Source: Panax quinquefolius
Lineage: Eukaryota > Streptophyta > Magnoliopsida > Apiales > Araliaceae
DNA length: 64,000 nucleotides
Direction: 5' to 3'
NCBI GenBank assembly: GCA_020205615.1
Contig: CM035165.1
Coordinates: 32,213,544-32,277,543 of the forward strand
In this document: positions 44,052 to 56,283 of the stretch, piece by piece
How the letters are laid out: every line of letters begins with the position of its first letter
How positions within the stretch are numbered: position 1 is the first letter of the stretch
Position numbers and translations under genes: made by a program
Notes under the pieces: generated by a model
The model's input: the letters and a program-made list of their open reading frames with translations, nothing else
What the model was told of the DNA's origin: nothing
Database searches by the model: none

Positions 44052-46760
44052 TGTAAGACCCCAACTTTTATGAATAAAGATGAATTTTTTATAAATATCA
44101 TTTTTGAGTATTATAGAATGAATTTGATATAATGTTATAGCTGTGGGTAATATTTATAAATTTTGCAAAGTACGCAAGTTGTTATATAATATTCGATTGG
44201 TCGGGGAATATTCGTTTTAACAGAGAATATTAGTACAACGACACAATCATTGGTGGACCCCACAACGGAATTATTGTCGAATTGAGAAAATGACAAAAAT
44301 ACTTTATGAAAATAACAAATGAAGTTTTACTCGTTAATCGTTGAAACACCCGGTGTTAAAAGTGCAATGAATATGTAGTTAGTTGCAACAACAGCACTGT
44401 ATTGATTATTGATGCTTACGTGAGAAGTCACCTCGCTTTTGTTCAATTATTGTTACAGAATTAATTGACTGATAGTATCTCACGTTATTTGATTCAATTA
44501 TTGTCAATATTTTATAATCAATAATTGAGATGACAAAGTTATTAATATTATTATTTGCAATATTAACGATATGCAAAGTTCTACATCGAGGAGAGGTTTG
44601 GTCACCTAATCATGGCGCTAAATGGGGAGAAATCCTTATTGAAAGCCCCTCTTCCACGGGAACGACTGGTCAATTAATATTGTGAATTATAATAATGATG
44701 ATGAGTTTTGTTTTATTAGTATTATTAATATAATAAAACGAGAAAAGCTTTTTATATAAAAGTAATACTTTTATAAAGTTATTCGCTTTATTAGACTAAT
44801 AGTAAAATCTTTTATATAAAACAAAATACTTTTATAAAGTTATCTGCTTTTATTAGACAATAATTAGAATATATTATATTTTATTATGCATAAGGCTGCG
44901 TAGTGTTTGCAGATAGTAAAATCTTTTTATATAAAAATGTAATACTTTTATAAAGTTGTTCTTTTTTATTAGATTATAAATAGAATATATTATATTTTAT
45001 TGTAAACCAATCTGGATGGCCCATTTAAAGTAAATCAATCTGACCGCTCATGAATTAGTTATTATCTGCATCCATTCTTCTATAAATAGAAGCTCATTCC
45101 TTCATTATTTCTTAAGAATTCAATTGAAACTCTAGAGAGAGAAACTATAGAGAGAGTTCTTCTTCTAATCTTGAGCGTATTTCTTTAGAGTTTAAGAAAG
45201 CTTTGAAGCGTAGTGCAAGTTTTCTTTGAGTATATCATCGCCTACCACCAAAATACTCTTTTTTTACGGTAAGGGATATTATTTGTTGTACTCTAGTTAG
45301 GGTATTCCTTCTTTCTTATTAGTGAAATTCTTTTGTTATTCCATTCTTTATTATTCATTGGAATAACTTTTGATACGTGAGGATACCCTATACTTGGTGA
45401 AATTCTTCCATTATTCCATTATTTATTATTTTGTTGGAACATCCATGCTGGCGCTTACACGCATGACCTCGTTCCAATTGTTTATTATTCTGTTGGAACA
45501 TCCCGTCACGTGCGCTTCGCATGCACGACTGTTCCATTATTTATTATTACATTGGAATATCTTGTCGGCAAGCGTTTACGCATGACACAATTTCTATTAT
45601 TTTATTATTCATTGAATATCACAGTAGAATGCGTTCTACATGACTTGTCGTTCCATTATTTATTATTCGTTGGAATAACTCACTGGCTGTCTATCTATCG
45701 TATGCACCGGTGATTTCTTTTGTTATTCCATTCTTTATTATACTCGGTTGGTTAAACTTTTGACTTATATACTCCATAAAATTAGTGGAATATCCTTGAT
45801 ATTTGCTCTTCATCCAAAGATCTTTTCATGGAAATAGTCTTCCGAGCATTCTTGAGTGTTACTCTACAAAGAAGTATCATGTTGACAATTTGGACATTAT
45901 TAGTTCCTCGGATAAATTAATTCTTGAACTTGTTTTATTGAATTCTTATATCATTGTCATCATCCTCATGTTTATATTATGTTGAAAGTCATCTCGTGGC
46001 CTATAGTGCATAGATGGACTTGGTATGATTATGACCGTGATTATTCGCGCGTAATCATGACCGTAATATTGTTACAAATGATGTGGAAAAAAGTCCTCAT
46101 TAACCCGTAGTGCATTGATGGATGATTGTTGGCATGATCATGACCATTGCACGAATATCCTTGGGCATGGTGCATGGATAATTTGTGGTTGTGATACTAA
46201 TGAATATCCTCGTCAGAAGTGAGGGGATGATGTGATTATTTATTGTTTAGTCTTAGCGATAAAAGTCATGAAAATTTTTAAATCATAGAAGATAGTAGAT
46301 TTTATTCTCTATTTGACTTCTTCTAATGGATTGCTTGTTCACCGCAGCTAAACTTTATGTTTGTTATATTTTATCAGTTTAACAATGTTGAAGGCTAATG
46401 ATAATTTATTCTGCATTATCTTAGTCATAATATTTCTTATTAAGGCTAGTTGAGCTCACCTTTTGCTTTCATTGTTCTCTTCAGAAATGAGAACATAATA
46501 GGGACTAGTCGGAAGCAGTGATGGTCCGATATAATAGCATTAGTAGTCCTCACTATTCTATAAAATAGTGTGATAATAAATGTAATTAGGACCCCATTGA
46601 GTTTGTATATTGTCTAGATGATAATATTTGTATTAAAACTCACAGCATATGTTTAGTCATATTTTCCACGACTGTTGTATAATTAAGTTGTATTTGAATT
46701 TTGTACCATGTATTTGGCGACTCATAATAGGTGATGTATACCAATTTTGGGGGCGTCACA
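44052..46760 (+). mobile_element. Solo LTR-B, 2709 bases, target duplication CTAAT
   Basis: It begins TGTAAGACCCC and ends GGGGGCGTCACA, with CTAAT at 44047-44051 and 46761-46765. It is the reverse complement of the LTRs at 47601-50253 and 52133-54744. No internal region is present, so it is a solo LTR left by recombination. A TATA box lies at 45081-45088. It splits the FAR1-like exon. Confidence 0.95.
45330..45765 (+). repeat. About six 60-base tandem units inside solo LTR-B
   Basis: Each unit has GTTCCATTATTTATTATT, then TTGGAA, then a variable 25-30 bases often containing a small palindrome (GTGCGCTTCGCATGCAC, GCGTTTACGCATGAC). The same array is at 48710-49170 and 53220-53660 in the other LTR-B copies, where units differ in number and sequence. 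Confidence 0.85.
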
Positions 46761-46765
46761 CTAAT

Positions 46766-46835
46766 GTTCTTTCTTTTCCTCCTTTGAGCCTTTTCCGCAC
46801 CCCAAGAAAAGTCCATCTTTTAAGATCACACCGCA
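46766..46835 (-). pseudogene. Second FAR1-like copy, upstream piece
   Basis: On the minus strand this reads GCGGAAAAGGCTCAAAGGAGG and continues to GAACATTAG, where the solo LTR interrupts. It matches 29750-29790 of the first copy. Upstream of about 46835 the two copies no longer match. Confidence 0.75.
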
Positions 46836-47509
46836 ATGTTTTTAATGCCAAAAAATGCTTAACGCAACAACTTAATTGGAATGGTAAATATACCACTGCA
46901 TCAACAATATAATTTTTTGGGAGTTCAAGCAGGGGGGTTAGAAAACATAGGATGTACGCAAATAGATTTATATAATTATGAGAGGGATAAAAGGGCAAGA
47001 TGAATGAGAATATTTTAAATTAGAAACGGATCAAGAATTCTGGTATATTTCAAATTGTCAAATGTGAAAATCAGAATATTTTAAATTAGAAAATTCTGAT
47101 CAAGAATTCTTGGTGATGTGGTGATTTCATATTTCAAATACGAGTCAAAATGATGAAAATCATGACATTGTCTTATTTTGTTTTTGTCTATCTAATGATG
47201 GAAATTCTTTTGTTTGACTTTTCATCAATTCTATAACTTTTACTATGGTGATGTGGTGATATTCGACACTATATACAATACCACCCATTCCGAAGTACAA
47301 TACATGATGAAATAATTTTTAATACTATCATTGGGGTTAATAATCATGGGCGTTTAAATTCATTGTCTTTGTTTCTTGCTTTCTTATCTAATTGAGACCT
47401 ATTTTATAAAATAGAGATTACTTTCTGTTCATTCCACGCTTGCTTTGCTTTTCAATCAATTCCTAGAATCTATGCAAGGTGATGCTCAAAAAGATGATTA
47501 TTGCGCCAA
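46836..47509. other. Unassigned stretch
   Basis: A direct repeat of about 40 bases (AGAATATTTTAAATTAGAAA...ATCAAGAATTC) occurs at 47010-47040 and 47073-47110. No coding or transposon motif was recognised. The frame at 46756-46998 mixes FAR1-like codons with unrelated DNA. Confidence 0.55.
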
Positions 47510-47600
47510 GACGCCCCCAAAATAGGTATACAACACCCATTCCATTCGAGTCGCCATATTTATAAAATAAAGAGGACTACTAAAACAACTTCTAAACCAT
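47510..47600 (-). repeat. Truncated LTR-A/B fragment with internal deletion
   Basis: It begins GACGCCCCCAAAATAGG like an LTR inner end, then skips about 150 bases to GAGGACTACTAAAACAAC, and stops where a second LTR start (CACGCCCCAAAATTAGG) begins at 47601. It is a relic of a further LTR in the chain. Confidence 0.7.
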
Positions 47601-50253
47601 CACGCCCCAAAATTAGGTATACATCACCCATCTTGAGTCGCCATGATACAAATCAATATTTGCAAATGTATGTAATTCAAATACAACTTAATAATACAAC
47701 TTTATCGCACCCATCTCGAAATACAATACGACAAAAACATAAATCGTGAGTTTGAATACAAATATTGTCTACTAGAGAGTATACAAACTCAAAAGGAGTC
47801 CTCATTATAATTATTATCACACTATTTCATGTAATAGTGAGGACTACTAATGCAAACATCTAGATCATCACCGCTCCCCGACTAGTCCCAAATTTACGCT
47901 CTCATTTCCTCAAGAGAACAATGAAAGAAAGGGTGAGCTCAACTAGCCCAAAGAAGAAATATTATGACTAAGATAATGCAAAATAATTTATCGTTAGCCT
48001 TCAACAAAGGTTAAACCGATAAAATATAATAACTATCAAGTTTAATCATAATGGAACAAGCAATCCATTAGAAGAGTCAAGAGGGAATAAAATCTACTAT
48101 CTTCTATGATTTAAAAGGTTTTTCATCACTTTTATCACCGAGACTCAACTTAAATAAATAATCCACATCATCAAATCATCCCCGCACTACTGTGCCAAGG
48201 ATATTCTTTAGATCACGACCACGAATTATCCATGCACTACTACTTAAAGATAATTATGTTTTCATCAACTATCCCCGATCATGCCATAAAATAATTCATC
48301 TTTGCACTACTACCAAAGAGAATCTATAGCCATAATCATACTAAAAACGTCCATCAATGCACTACGCCCAATGAGAACTTTTTCCACATCATTTGTAACA
48401 TTACTAAGCCATGATTATATCGAATAATCCTCGGTCATAATCATACCAAGTCCATCTATGCACTACAAGCCACGTATGACTTTCAAAAAAATAAAACATG
48501 AGGATGATGACAATGATATAAGAATTCAATAAAACAAGTTCAAGAATTAATTTATCTAGAACCGATAACGCCCAAATTGTCAACACGATATCGCTTTGTA
48601 GAGAGTAAAATTCAAGAATGCTCGTAAGAATATTTCCATGAAAAGATACTCGATGAAGCGCAAATATCAAGGATATTCCACTAATTTCATGGAGTATAGA
48701 AGTCAAAACTTTAACCAACCGAGTATAATAAAGAATGGAATAACAAAAGAAATCACCATTTATGCGCAGATTGTGATGTATAGTTATTCCAATGTAATAA
48801 TAATAACGGAACCAAAGTCAAAGTAAAATTAATAATCGATGTGATATTCCAATGTAATAATAAATAATGACCAACAATATCATCACGTCAAGCGTAAAAC
48901 AATGCATAAAATATTATTCCAATGTAATAATAATAAATAATCGGAACATGTGTCCGTAAAATCCCAAAAAAACGCATGTGATATTCCAACAAAATAATAA
49001 AGAATGGATTATTAGAAGAATTTCACCATGTATGCAAATTTCTTTGCATAACAAAGTTATTCCAACATAATAATAAAGAATGGAATAATGTAAGAATTTC
49101 ACCAAGTATAGGGTAGCCATGCGATACAAAAGTTATTCCAATGTAATAATAAAGAATGGAATAATGTAAGTTCTCTTCATAAATAAGAAAGAAAGAGTAC
49201 CCTTACGAGTATACAACAACAAATAATATTCCCTACCTTAGAAAGAAGAGAACTGGATATAGAAGTAGTGAAGTAGCGTAACACTTTTCTTCTTTCTCTC
49301 TATATTTTTCTCTCTCTGAGTTTCAAAGGAATTGTAAGAAATAATGAATGAATGAAATTCTATTTATAGAAAATGGATCGATAGTAATTAACTCATGAAT
49401 CTGGTCCAGATTGATTTACTTTAATCTGACAAATCCATATTTAAAGCAAAATCTTTTAAATAAAATATAATATATTCTATTTATAATCTAATAAAACGAA
49501 TAACTTTATAAAAGATTTTACTATGCAAACACTATGCAGCACTATGTAAATACTATGCATAATAAAATATAATATATTCTAATTATTGTCTAATAAAATG
49601 TATAACTTTATAAAAGTATTCTGCTTTTATATAAAAAAGATTTTACTATGCAAAACAATATGCAAACACTATGCAACACTATGCATAATAAAATATAATA
49701 TATTCTATTTATGTATAACTTTATAAAAGTATTTTGTTTTATATAAAAGATTTTACTATATAAAACACTATGCAACACTATGTATAATAGAATATAATAT
49801 ATTCTATTTATGGAATAACTTTATAAAAGTATTCTGCTTTTATTACATTAATAATACCAATAAAACAAAACCGAAACCGTGACTTATCACGTAAGCATCA
49901 ATAATCAATACTCGCAAAGTTACTATGCAACCACACGATTCGTATTTTTTAACACCGAGTAGTTCAATAGTTAACTGGTAAACTTCCGCCGTTATTTTTA
50001 TAAAAATATTTTTATCGTTTTCTTAATCCGACAATAATTCTGTTGTGGGGTCTACCAATGATTGTGTCGTTGTACAAATATTCTCCACAAAAAAGAATAT
50101 TTCCCGACCAATCGAATATTATACAACAACTTGCATACTTTTCAAAATTTATAAATACTACCTACAACTATAATATTATATCAAATCCACACCATAATAT
50201 TCAAAAAAAATCGAGAAAATTAAATATTTATTCATAAAATCTGGGGTCTCACA
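47601..50253 (-). repeat. LTR-B copy a (3' LTR of deleted chromovirus)
   Basis: About 2.65 kb, ending GGGGTCTCACA beside a polypurine tract. It has a TATA box on the minus strand at 49361-49368. Internal arrays: a GCACTAC-containing unit repeated about five times (48180-48480), the 60-base units (48710-49170) and a CTATGCATAATAAAATATAA-type unit of about 110 bases repeated four times (49440-49860). It lacks the first 5 bases (TGTGA). Confidence 0.92.
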
Positions 50254-50270
50254 ATCTCCCCTCCTTATGG
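50254..50270 (-). other. Polypurine tract of deleted chromovirus (copy 1)
   Basis: The minus strand reads CCATAAGGAGGGGAGAT directly before TGTGAGACCCC, the LTR start. Confidence 0.8.
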
Positions 50271-52118
50271 AATTTCGCCATCAAAATTTACGTACGTACC
50301 TGGTATGTCGAAGAGGTGAGGATACCTTGACTTCATTTCAAATTCTAACTCTTGAGGTAAAACCTTTGAGTGTTGAATACGATTCTTCTTATCCAAGATT
50401 TAACACGTATCTCCTCAAACGTTAAATCATCCGTTATCTCGTCCAGTTCTAAATTAATAATGTGGTTCGAGTTGTAACATCGATACGTTAAAAACGTTAT
50501 GAGCACGCAAGATACTTGGCGATAAAATGAGTCTATAAGCCACAGCTCCTACTTAATCGAGGATTTCAAATGGGCCAATTAAATCGAGGGTTGAGATTTT
50601 CTCTCTCACCGATTCTTGCTTTTAAAATAACGCCTTCTTGAACCTTCTTCTTAGTATTCATCAGCTCCGATCCGTAGCTGCGCACGGCGCTTTAACTTTA
50701 TCGATTAAAGTCGATTCTACTCAGATATTCAAGTTATCTTCACGTGGGTTCATATATTCGCACTTGTAATCAAGATACAATCTTCTACTCAACGCTACCA
50801 CCTACCACGTCGACTCGCGTCTTCCACGATGATATTGTATGGTACGATCGTAATCTTCAATAGCTTTCGAGCCAACGTCTTTGGCGCATGTTATGTTCAT
50901 TTTAGTTGAAGAAATATTTAAGGGTTTTAGAAATGGATTTAGTACTGGGGACAATACAAAATTCGATTTCACGCCTAGGGTGGGCTAAGAAGTCTTCAAG
51001 AATACGCCAGAAATTTATTAACAATAGAAATATCATTCAAAATCGTGACCCTCATCCAAGACTTGGATAAGACGTCACATTGATACCTATCAACTTGTCA
51101 TCGCGCCATTCACGACGCCGCCTACGTAAAGTCCGCTTCTTTGCATTCCATACAAGGAAGTCAACAACGAAAGGACCGGGGCTCTTTACTTATGGCTTGA
51201 TATGACAACGATTGACTTTAGTGGTTTGGTTGCTTGAATTCAAGATAACAAAGTTGGTTAGAATATGAAAGCTAACAACCTTACGAAAAAGCATGATGAG
51301 TAGTTAACCAATCGATTCCTAAAATCGCATCAAAGGCAAGTATTTTCAAAGAGATAAGATCGGCATGTAACGTGAAAGTGTCAATTTGAATTAAACAAGA
51401 TTTATAAATATTGGAGGTAACGGGTTTCTACTATCGAAGTTTCAACCAATAAGTCAAAGTCTAATCTCTCCGAAGTCAAATTTAAACGCTGAGCACAAGC
51501 AAGAGAGATAAAAGAATGGGTAGAACCCAGATCTAATAAGGTATAGACTTAACAAACTTTATAATTAACTAACTTCGTCGCTTCGCTTTCGCTTTTTTTT
51601 TTTGAAGTCACGAAAAACGCTCTTCCTCGAAACCACCGACTTTGTTTTGTCTCAGATCCGCTTTTGGTACCAACGTCCCCAATTGGACTCGACTTCACTA
51701 TATGATAAAATCGATCTAAATGACCTTCTTCTTGAAATTTCCACTTCTATTATCTTGGCTATGATTACCACCGAAGTGGTTACCATTCTTGGCATGATAA
51801 TTTCCCCACGATGGTTATCATTGTGTTCAATGGCCGCTTCCACCCAGATGATTATTATTGTGTTTGTTGGTCGTTACCTTTTGGTTGAGCCGACTCAACG
51901 GCCTCATGTGCTTCATTGCTTATCTCAAAGATTTTCATATGCCATTTTCAAACACTCACACAAAACAAGGGTTAATTAACATATCACATATTATCCCTAT
52001 ACTATAATCGACCAATTAAATATCAAATAAACTTAGGTAGGTCATACTAGCGAAGGAATTCCCCGTCTCTCCCCTCCTAGTTCTATTCTCACATCTCAGC
52101 CAGGGATCATATCCCTAA
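50271..52118 (-). pseudogene. Deleted chromovirus internal region (copy 1), only 1.85 kb
   Basis: Going right to left: gag end (Asn/Gly-rich, GNHSQDNRSGNFKKK-like, about 51620-51850), retropepsin-like domain (about 51180-51560), the RT-deletion joint (50907-50940), the RNase H to integrase linker, then at about 50610-50640 a joint to the integrase C terminus, and a third deletion removing the VLWRNH..EEATWE part of the chromodomain (about 50340-50360). It keeps only gag/protease pieces and the ends needed in cis. The plus-strand ORF at 51602-51979 is antisense and not a gene. Confidence 0.85.
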
Positions 52119-52132
52119 GCTTTGATACCAAC
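52119..52132 (-). other. Primer binding site, best preserved
   Basis: GCTTTGATACCAAC on the plus strand abuts the LTR start TGTGACGCC. The minus strand reads TGGTATCAAAGC, one base off the usual initiator tRNA-Met site TGGTATCAGAGC. Confidence 0.88.
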
Positions 52133-54744
52133 TGTGACGCCCCCAAAATTAGGTATACATCACCCATCTTGAGTCGCCAGATACATGGTACAGAATTCAA
52201 ATACAACTTAATAATACAACTATCGTGTACAATACGACAAAACATAAATTGTGAGTTTGAATACAAATATTGTCTACTAGATAGTATACAAACTCAAAAG
52301 GAGTCCTCATTACAATTATTATCACACTATTTCACAGAATAGTGAGGACTACTAATGCAAACATCTAGGATCGTCACTCTGTTCCCCGACTAGTTCCAGC
52401 TACGTTCTAATTTTCTGAAGAGAATAGTGAAAGAAATGGTGAGCTCAACTAGCCCAGTAAGAAATATAATGACTAAGATAATGCAGAATAATTTATCGTT
52501 AGCCTTCAACAAAGTTAAACCGATAAAATATAATAACTATCAAGTTTAACTCATATGAAATAAGCAATCCATTAAGAGTCAAGTAGAGAATAAAATCTAC
52601 TATCTTCTATGATTTAAAAGGTTTTTCATCACTTTTATCGCCGAGACTCACCTTAATAAATAATCCACATCATCATCATCCCCGCACTACGATCCAAGGA
52701 TATTCTTTAGTATCACAACCACGAATTATCCATGCACTACGGCTTAAAGATAATCATGTTTTCATCAACTATCCCGATCATGCCATAAAACAATTCATCT
52801 TTGCACCCTTGGTCAAAGAGAATCCATAGCCATAATCATACCAAAAATCCGTCCCATCAATGCACTACGGCCAATGAGAACTTTTTTCCACATCATTTGT
52901 AACATTACGGTTATGATTATACCGAATAATCCCTCGGTCATAATCATACCAAGTCCATCTATGCACTACAGCCACAGATGACTTTCAAAAAATAAACATG
53001 AGGATGATGACAATGATATAAGAATTCAATAAAACAAGTTCAAGAATTAATTTATCCAGAACCGATAACGCCTAAATTGTCAACATGATATCGCTTTGTA
53101 AGTAAAATTCAAGAATGCTCGTAAGAATATTTCCATGAAAAGATATGGATGAAGCGCAAATATCAAGGATATTCCACTAATTTCATGGAGTATAGAAGTC
53201 AAAACTTTAACCAACCGAGTATAATAAAGAATGGAATAACAAAAGAAATCACCACGATGCATGTAGATTCTTCACATGATGAGTTATTCCAATGTAATAA
53301 TAATAACGGAACCAAATCGCAAAATTGCATGGCTGTGATATTCCAATGTAATAATAATAATAATTCCATAACAATGTCCCATGCGTAAAACGCATGCATA
53401 CGATGATATTCCAAATGTAATAATAAATAACGAACCAAATCTGCGTAAAATGCATGATGTGATATATTCCAATAGAATAATAAATAACGGATTATTAGAA
53501 GAATTTCACCAATGTATGTAGAATACTTTGCATGATATTGTATGACATTAAGTTATTCCAACAAATAATAAAGAATGGAATAATGTAAGAATTTCACCAA
53601 GTATAGGGTAGCCCACAGATATCAAGTTATTCCAATGTAATAATAAAGAATGGAATAATGTAAGTTCTCTTCATAAATAAGAAAGAAAGAGTACCCCTTA
53701 CGAGTACAACAAATAATATTCCCTACCTTAGAAAGAAGAGAGACCGGATATAGAAGTAGTGAAGTAGCGAGAACACTTTTCTTCTCTTTCTCTCTATATT
53801 TCTCTCTCTAGTTTTCAAAGAATTTATAAGAAATAATGAATGAATGAGCTTCTATTTATAGAAAAATGGATCGCATAGTAACTAACTCATGAACTATCCG
53901 TATTGATTTACTTTAATCTGACAATCCATATTTAAAGCAAAATCTTTTAAATAAAATATAATATATTCTATTTATAATCTAATAAAACGAAATAACTTTA
54001 TAAAAGATTTTACTATGCAAACATTATGCAGTAATTATGCAAATACTATGCATAATAAAATATAATATATTCTAATTATTGTCTAATAAAATGATAACTT
54101 TATAAAAGTATTCTGCTTTTATATAAAAAGATTTTACTATGCAAAACACTATGCAGACACTACTGCACTAATAATAAATATAATATATTCTATTTATAGA
54201 ATAACTTTATAAAAGTATTCTATTTTATATAAATAGATTTTACTATGCAAAACACTATGCAACACTATGCATAATAGAATATAATATATTATATTTATAG
54301 AATAACTTTATAAAAGTATTTTATTTTATTACATTAATAATACCAATAAAATAAAACCGAGTGACTTATCACGTAAACATCAATAATCAATACCGCGTAT
54401 TACTACTATGCAACCACACGTATTATCGCACTTTTAACACCGTGTTTCAACAAAGCTTAACTGTAAAACTTCCGCCGTTATTTTCATAAAGTATTTTTTG
54501 TCGCTTTTCTTAATCCGACAATAATTCTGTTGTGGGGTCCACCAATAATTGTGCCGTTGTACGAATATTCCCCGACAAAAAAAAATATTCCCCGACCAAT
54601 CGAATATTATACAACAACTTGCATACTTTTCAAAATTTATAAATACTACCCACAACTATAACATTATATCAAATCCACACCATAATATTCAAAAAAAAAA
54701 TTTGAGAAAATTAAATATTTATTCATAAAATCTGGGGTCTCACA
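52133..54744 (-). repeat. LTR-B copy b (5' LTR of copy 1, 3' LTR of copy 2)
   Basis: It runs from TGTGACGCCCCC to GGGGTCTCACA, 2612 bases. Both sides are joined to chromovirus internal DNA: primer site on the left, polypurine tract on the right. It therefore belongs to two units at once. It has a TATA box at 53853-53860. It is closely similar to copy a, with the same internal tandem arrays. Confidence 0.93.
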
Positions 54745-56283
54745 ATCTCCTCTCCTAATGGAATTTCGCCCTCAAAATTTACGAACGTACTTTGTATGCC
54801 GAAGAGGTGAGGATACCTTGACTTCATTTCAGATTCTAACTCTTGAGGTAAAACCTTTGAGTGTTGAATACGATTCTTCTTATCCAAGATTTAACACGAA
54901 TCTCCTCAAACGTTAAATCATCCGCTATCTCATCCGGTTCTAAATTAATAATGTGGTTCGGGTCGTAACATCGATATGTTAAAAACGTTATGAGCACGCG
55001 ACATACTTGGCGGTAAAATGAGTATATAAGCCACAGCTCCTACTTAATCGAGGATTTCAAATGGGCCAATTAAATCGAGGGTTGAGATTTCCTCTCTTCA
55101 GCAACTCTTGCTTTTAAAATAACGCCCTCTTGAACCTTCTTCTTAGTATTCATCAGCTCCGGATCTGTAGCGTGCACGGCTTTAACTTTATCGATTAAAG
55201 TCGATTCTACTCGTATATTCGTTATCTTCACGTGAGTTCATATATTCGCACTTGTAACCGCATACAATCTTCTACTCAACGCGTTAGCTACCACGTTCGC
55301 ACTTCCACGATGATATTACGTGGTACGATCGTAATCTTCAATGTACCGAGCCAACGCTCTTTGGCGCGTTACGCCCATTTTAGTTGAAGAAATATTTAAG
55401 GGTTTTAGAAATGGGTTTAATCTTTGGGGTCAATACAAAATTTGATTTCACGCCTAGGGTAGGCTAAGAAGTCTTCAAGAATACGTCGTAAAATTTATTA
55501 ACAATAGAAATATCATTCAAAACCGTGACCCTCATCCAAGACTTGGATAAGACGTCACATTGATACCTATCAAATTGCCATCGCTATTCACGACGCCGCC
55601 ACGAAAGTCCGCTTTGGTGCATTCCACACAAGGAAGTCAACAACGAAAGGACCGGGGCTCTTTTACTTATGGCTTGATATGACAATGATTGACTTTAGTG
55701 GTTTGGTTGCTTGAATTCGCATAACAGGTTGGTTAGAAATATGAAAGCTAACAATCTTACGAAAAGCATGATGAGTAGTTAACCAATCGATTCCTAAAAT
55801 CGCATCAAAGGCAAGTATTTTCAAAGAGATAAGATTGGCACGTAACGTGAAAGTGTCAATTTGAATTAAACAATATTTATAAAAATTGGAGGTAACGAAG
55901 GTTTCTACTATCGAAGTTTCAACTAATAAGTCAAAGTCTAATTTCTCTGAAGTCAAATTTAAACGTTGAGCGCAAGCAAGAGAGATAAAAGAATGGGTAG
56001 AACCAGTATCTAATAAGGTATAGACTTCGCAAGAATTTATAATTAACTAACCCGTGCTAACTTCATTCGGGTCGCTCGCTTTTTTTTTGAGAAGTCACGA
56101 AAATCGCTCTTCCTGAAACCACCGACTTTGTTTTGTCCGTATCCGCCTTTGGTACCACCGTCCCAGATGGACTTGACTTCACTATACGACAAAATCGATT
56201 TAAATGACCTTCTCTTCTTGAAAATTCCACTTCTATTATCTTGGCCATGATTACCACCGAAGTTGTTACCAATCTTGGCATGA
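54745..56283 (-). pseudogene. Deleted chromovirus internal region (copy 2)
   Basis: It has the same three deletion joints as copy 1: chromodomain (about 54830-54850), integrase core (about 55090-55110) and RT/RNase H (about 55384-55410). The protease is open at 55663-55956. The gag end (GNNFGGNHGQDNRSGIFKKRR, shown in part) is cut at 56283 by a joint to LTR-A at AATACTCCAT. Confidence 0.87.
55663..55956 (-). pseudogene. Retropepsin-like protease domain, open in this copy
   Basis: 97 codons read ETSIVETFVTSNFYKYC, then LKILAFDAILGIDWLTTHHA. The FDxILGxDWL motif marks the C-terminal half of the retropepsin-like fold in chromoviruses. The DSG catalytic loop lies upstream and is decayed near 55960-56000. 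It continues into the protease-RT linker (KPLKSIIVISSHK), where the deletion joint soon follows. It is the best-preserved coding piece of the deleted family. Confidence 0.8.

Noticed and set aside
45330..45765. CRISPR-like array
   Set aside because: Regularly spaced repeats with variable spacers, but repeats are degenerate, inside a plant LTR, and recur in all copies of it.
47510..47600. Target duplication for LTR-B copy a
   Set aside because: The repeated LTR start is an LTR fragment with an internal deletion, not a short target duplication.
51602..51979. 125-codon plus-strand ORF
   Set aside because: It is antisense to chromovirus gag DNA. The minus strand carries the recognisable gag end.
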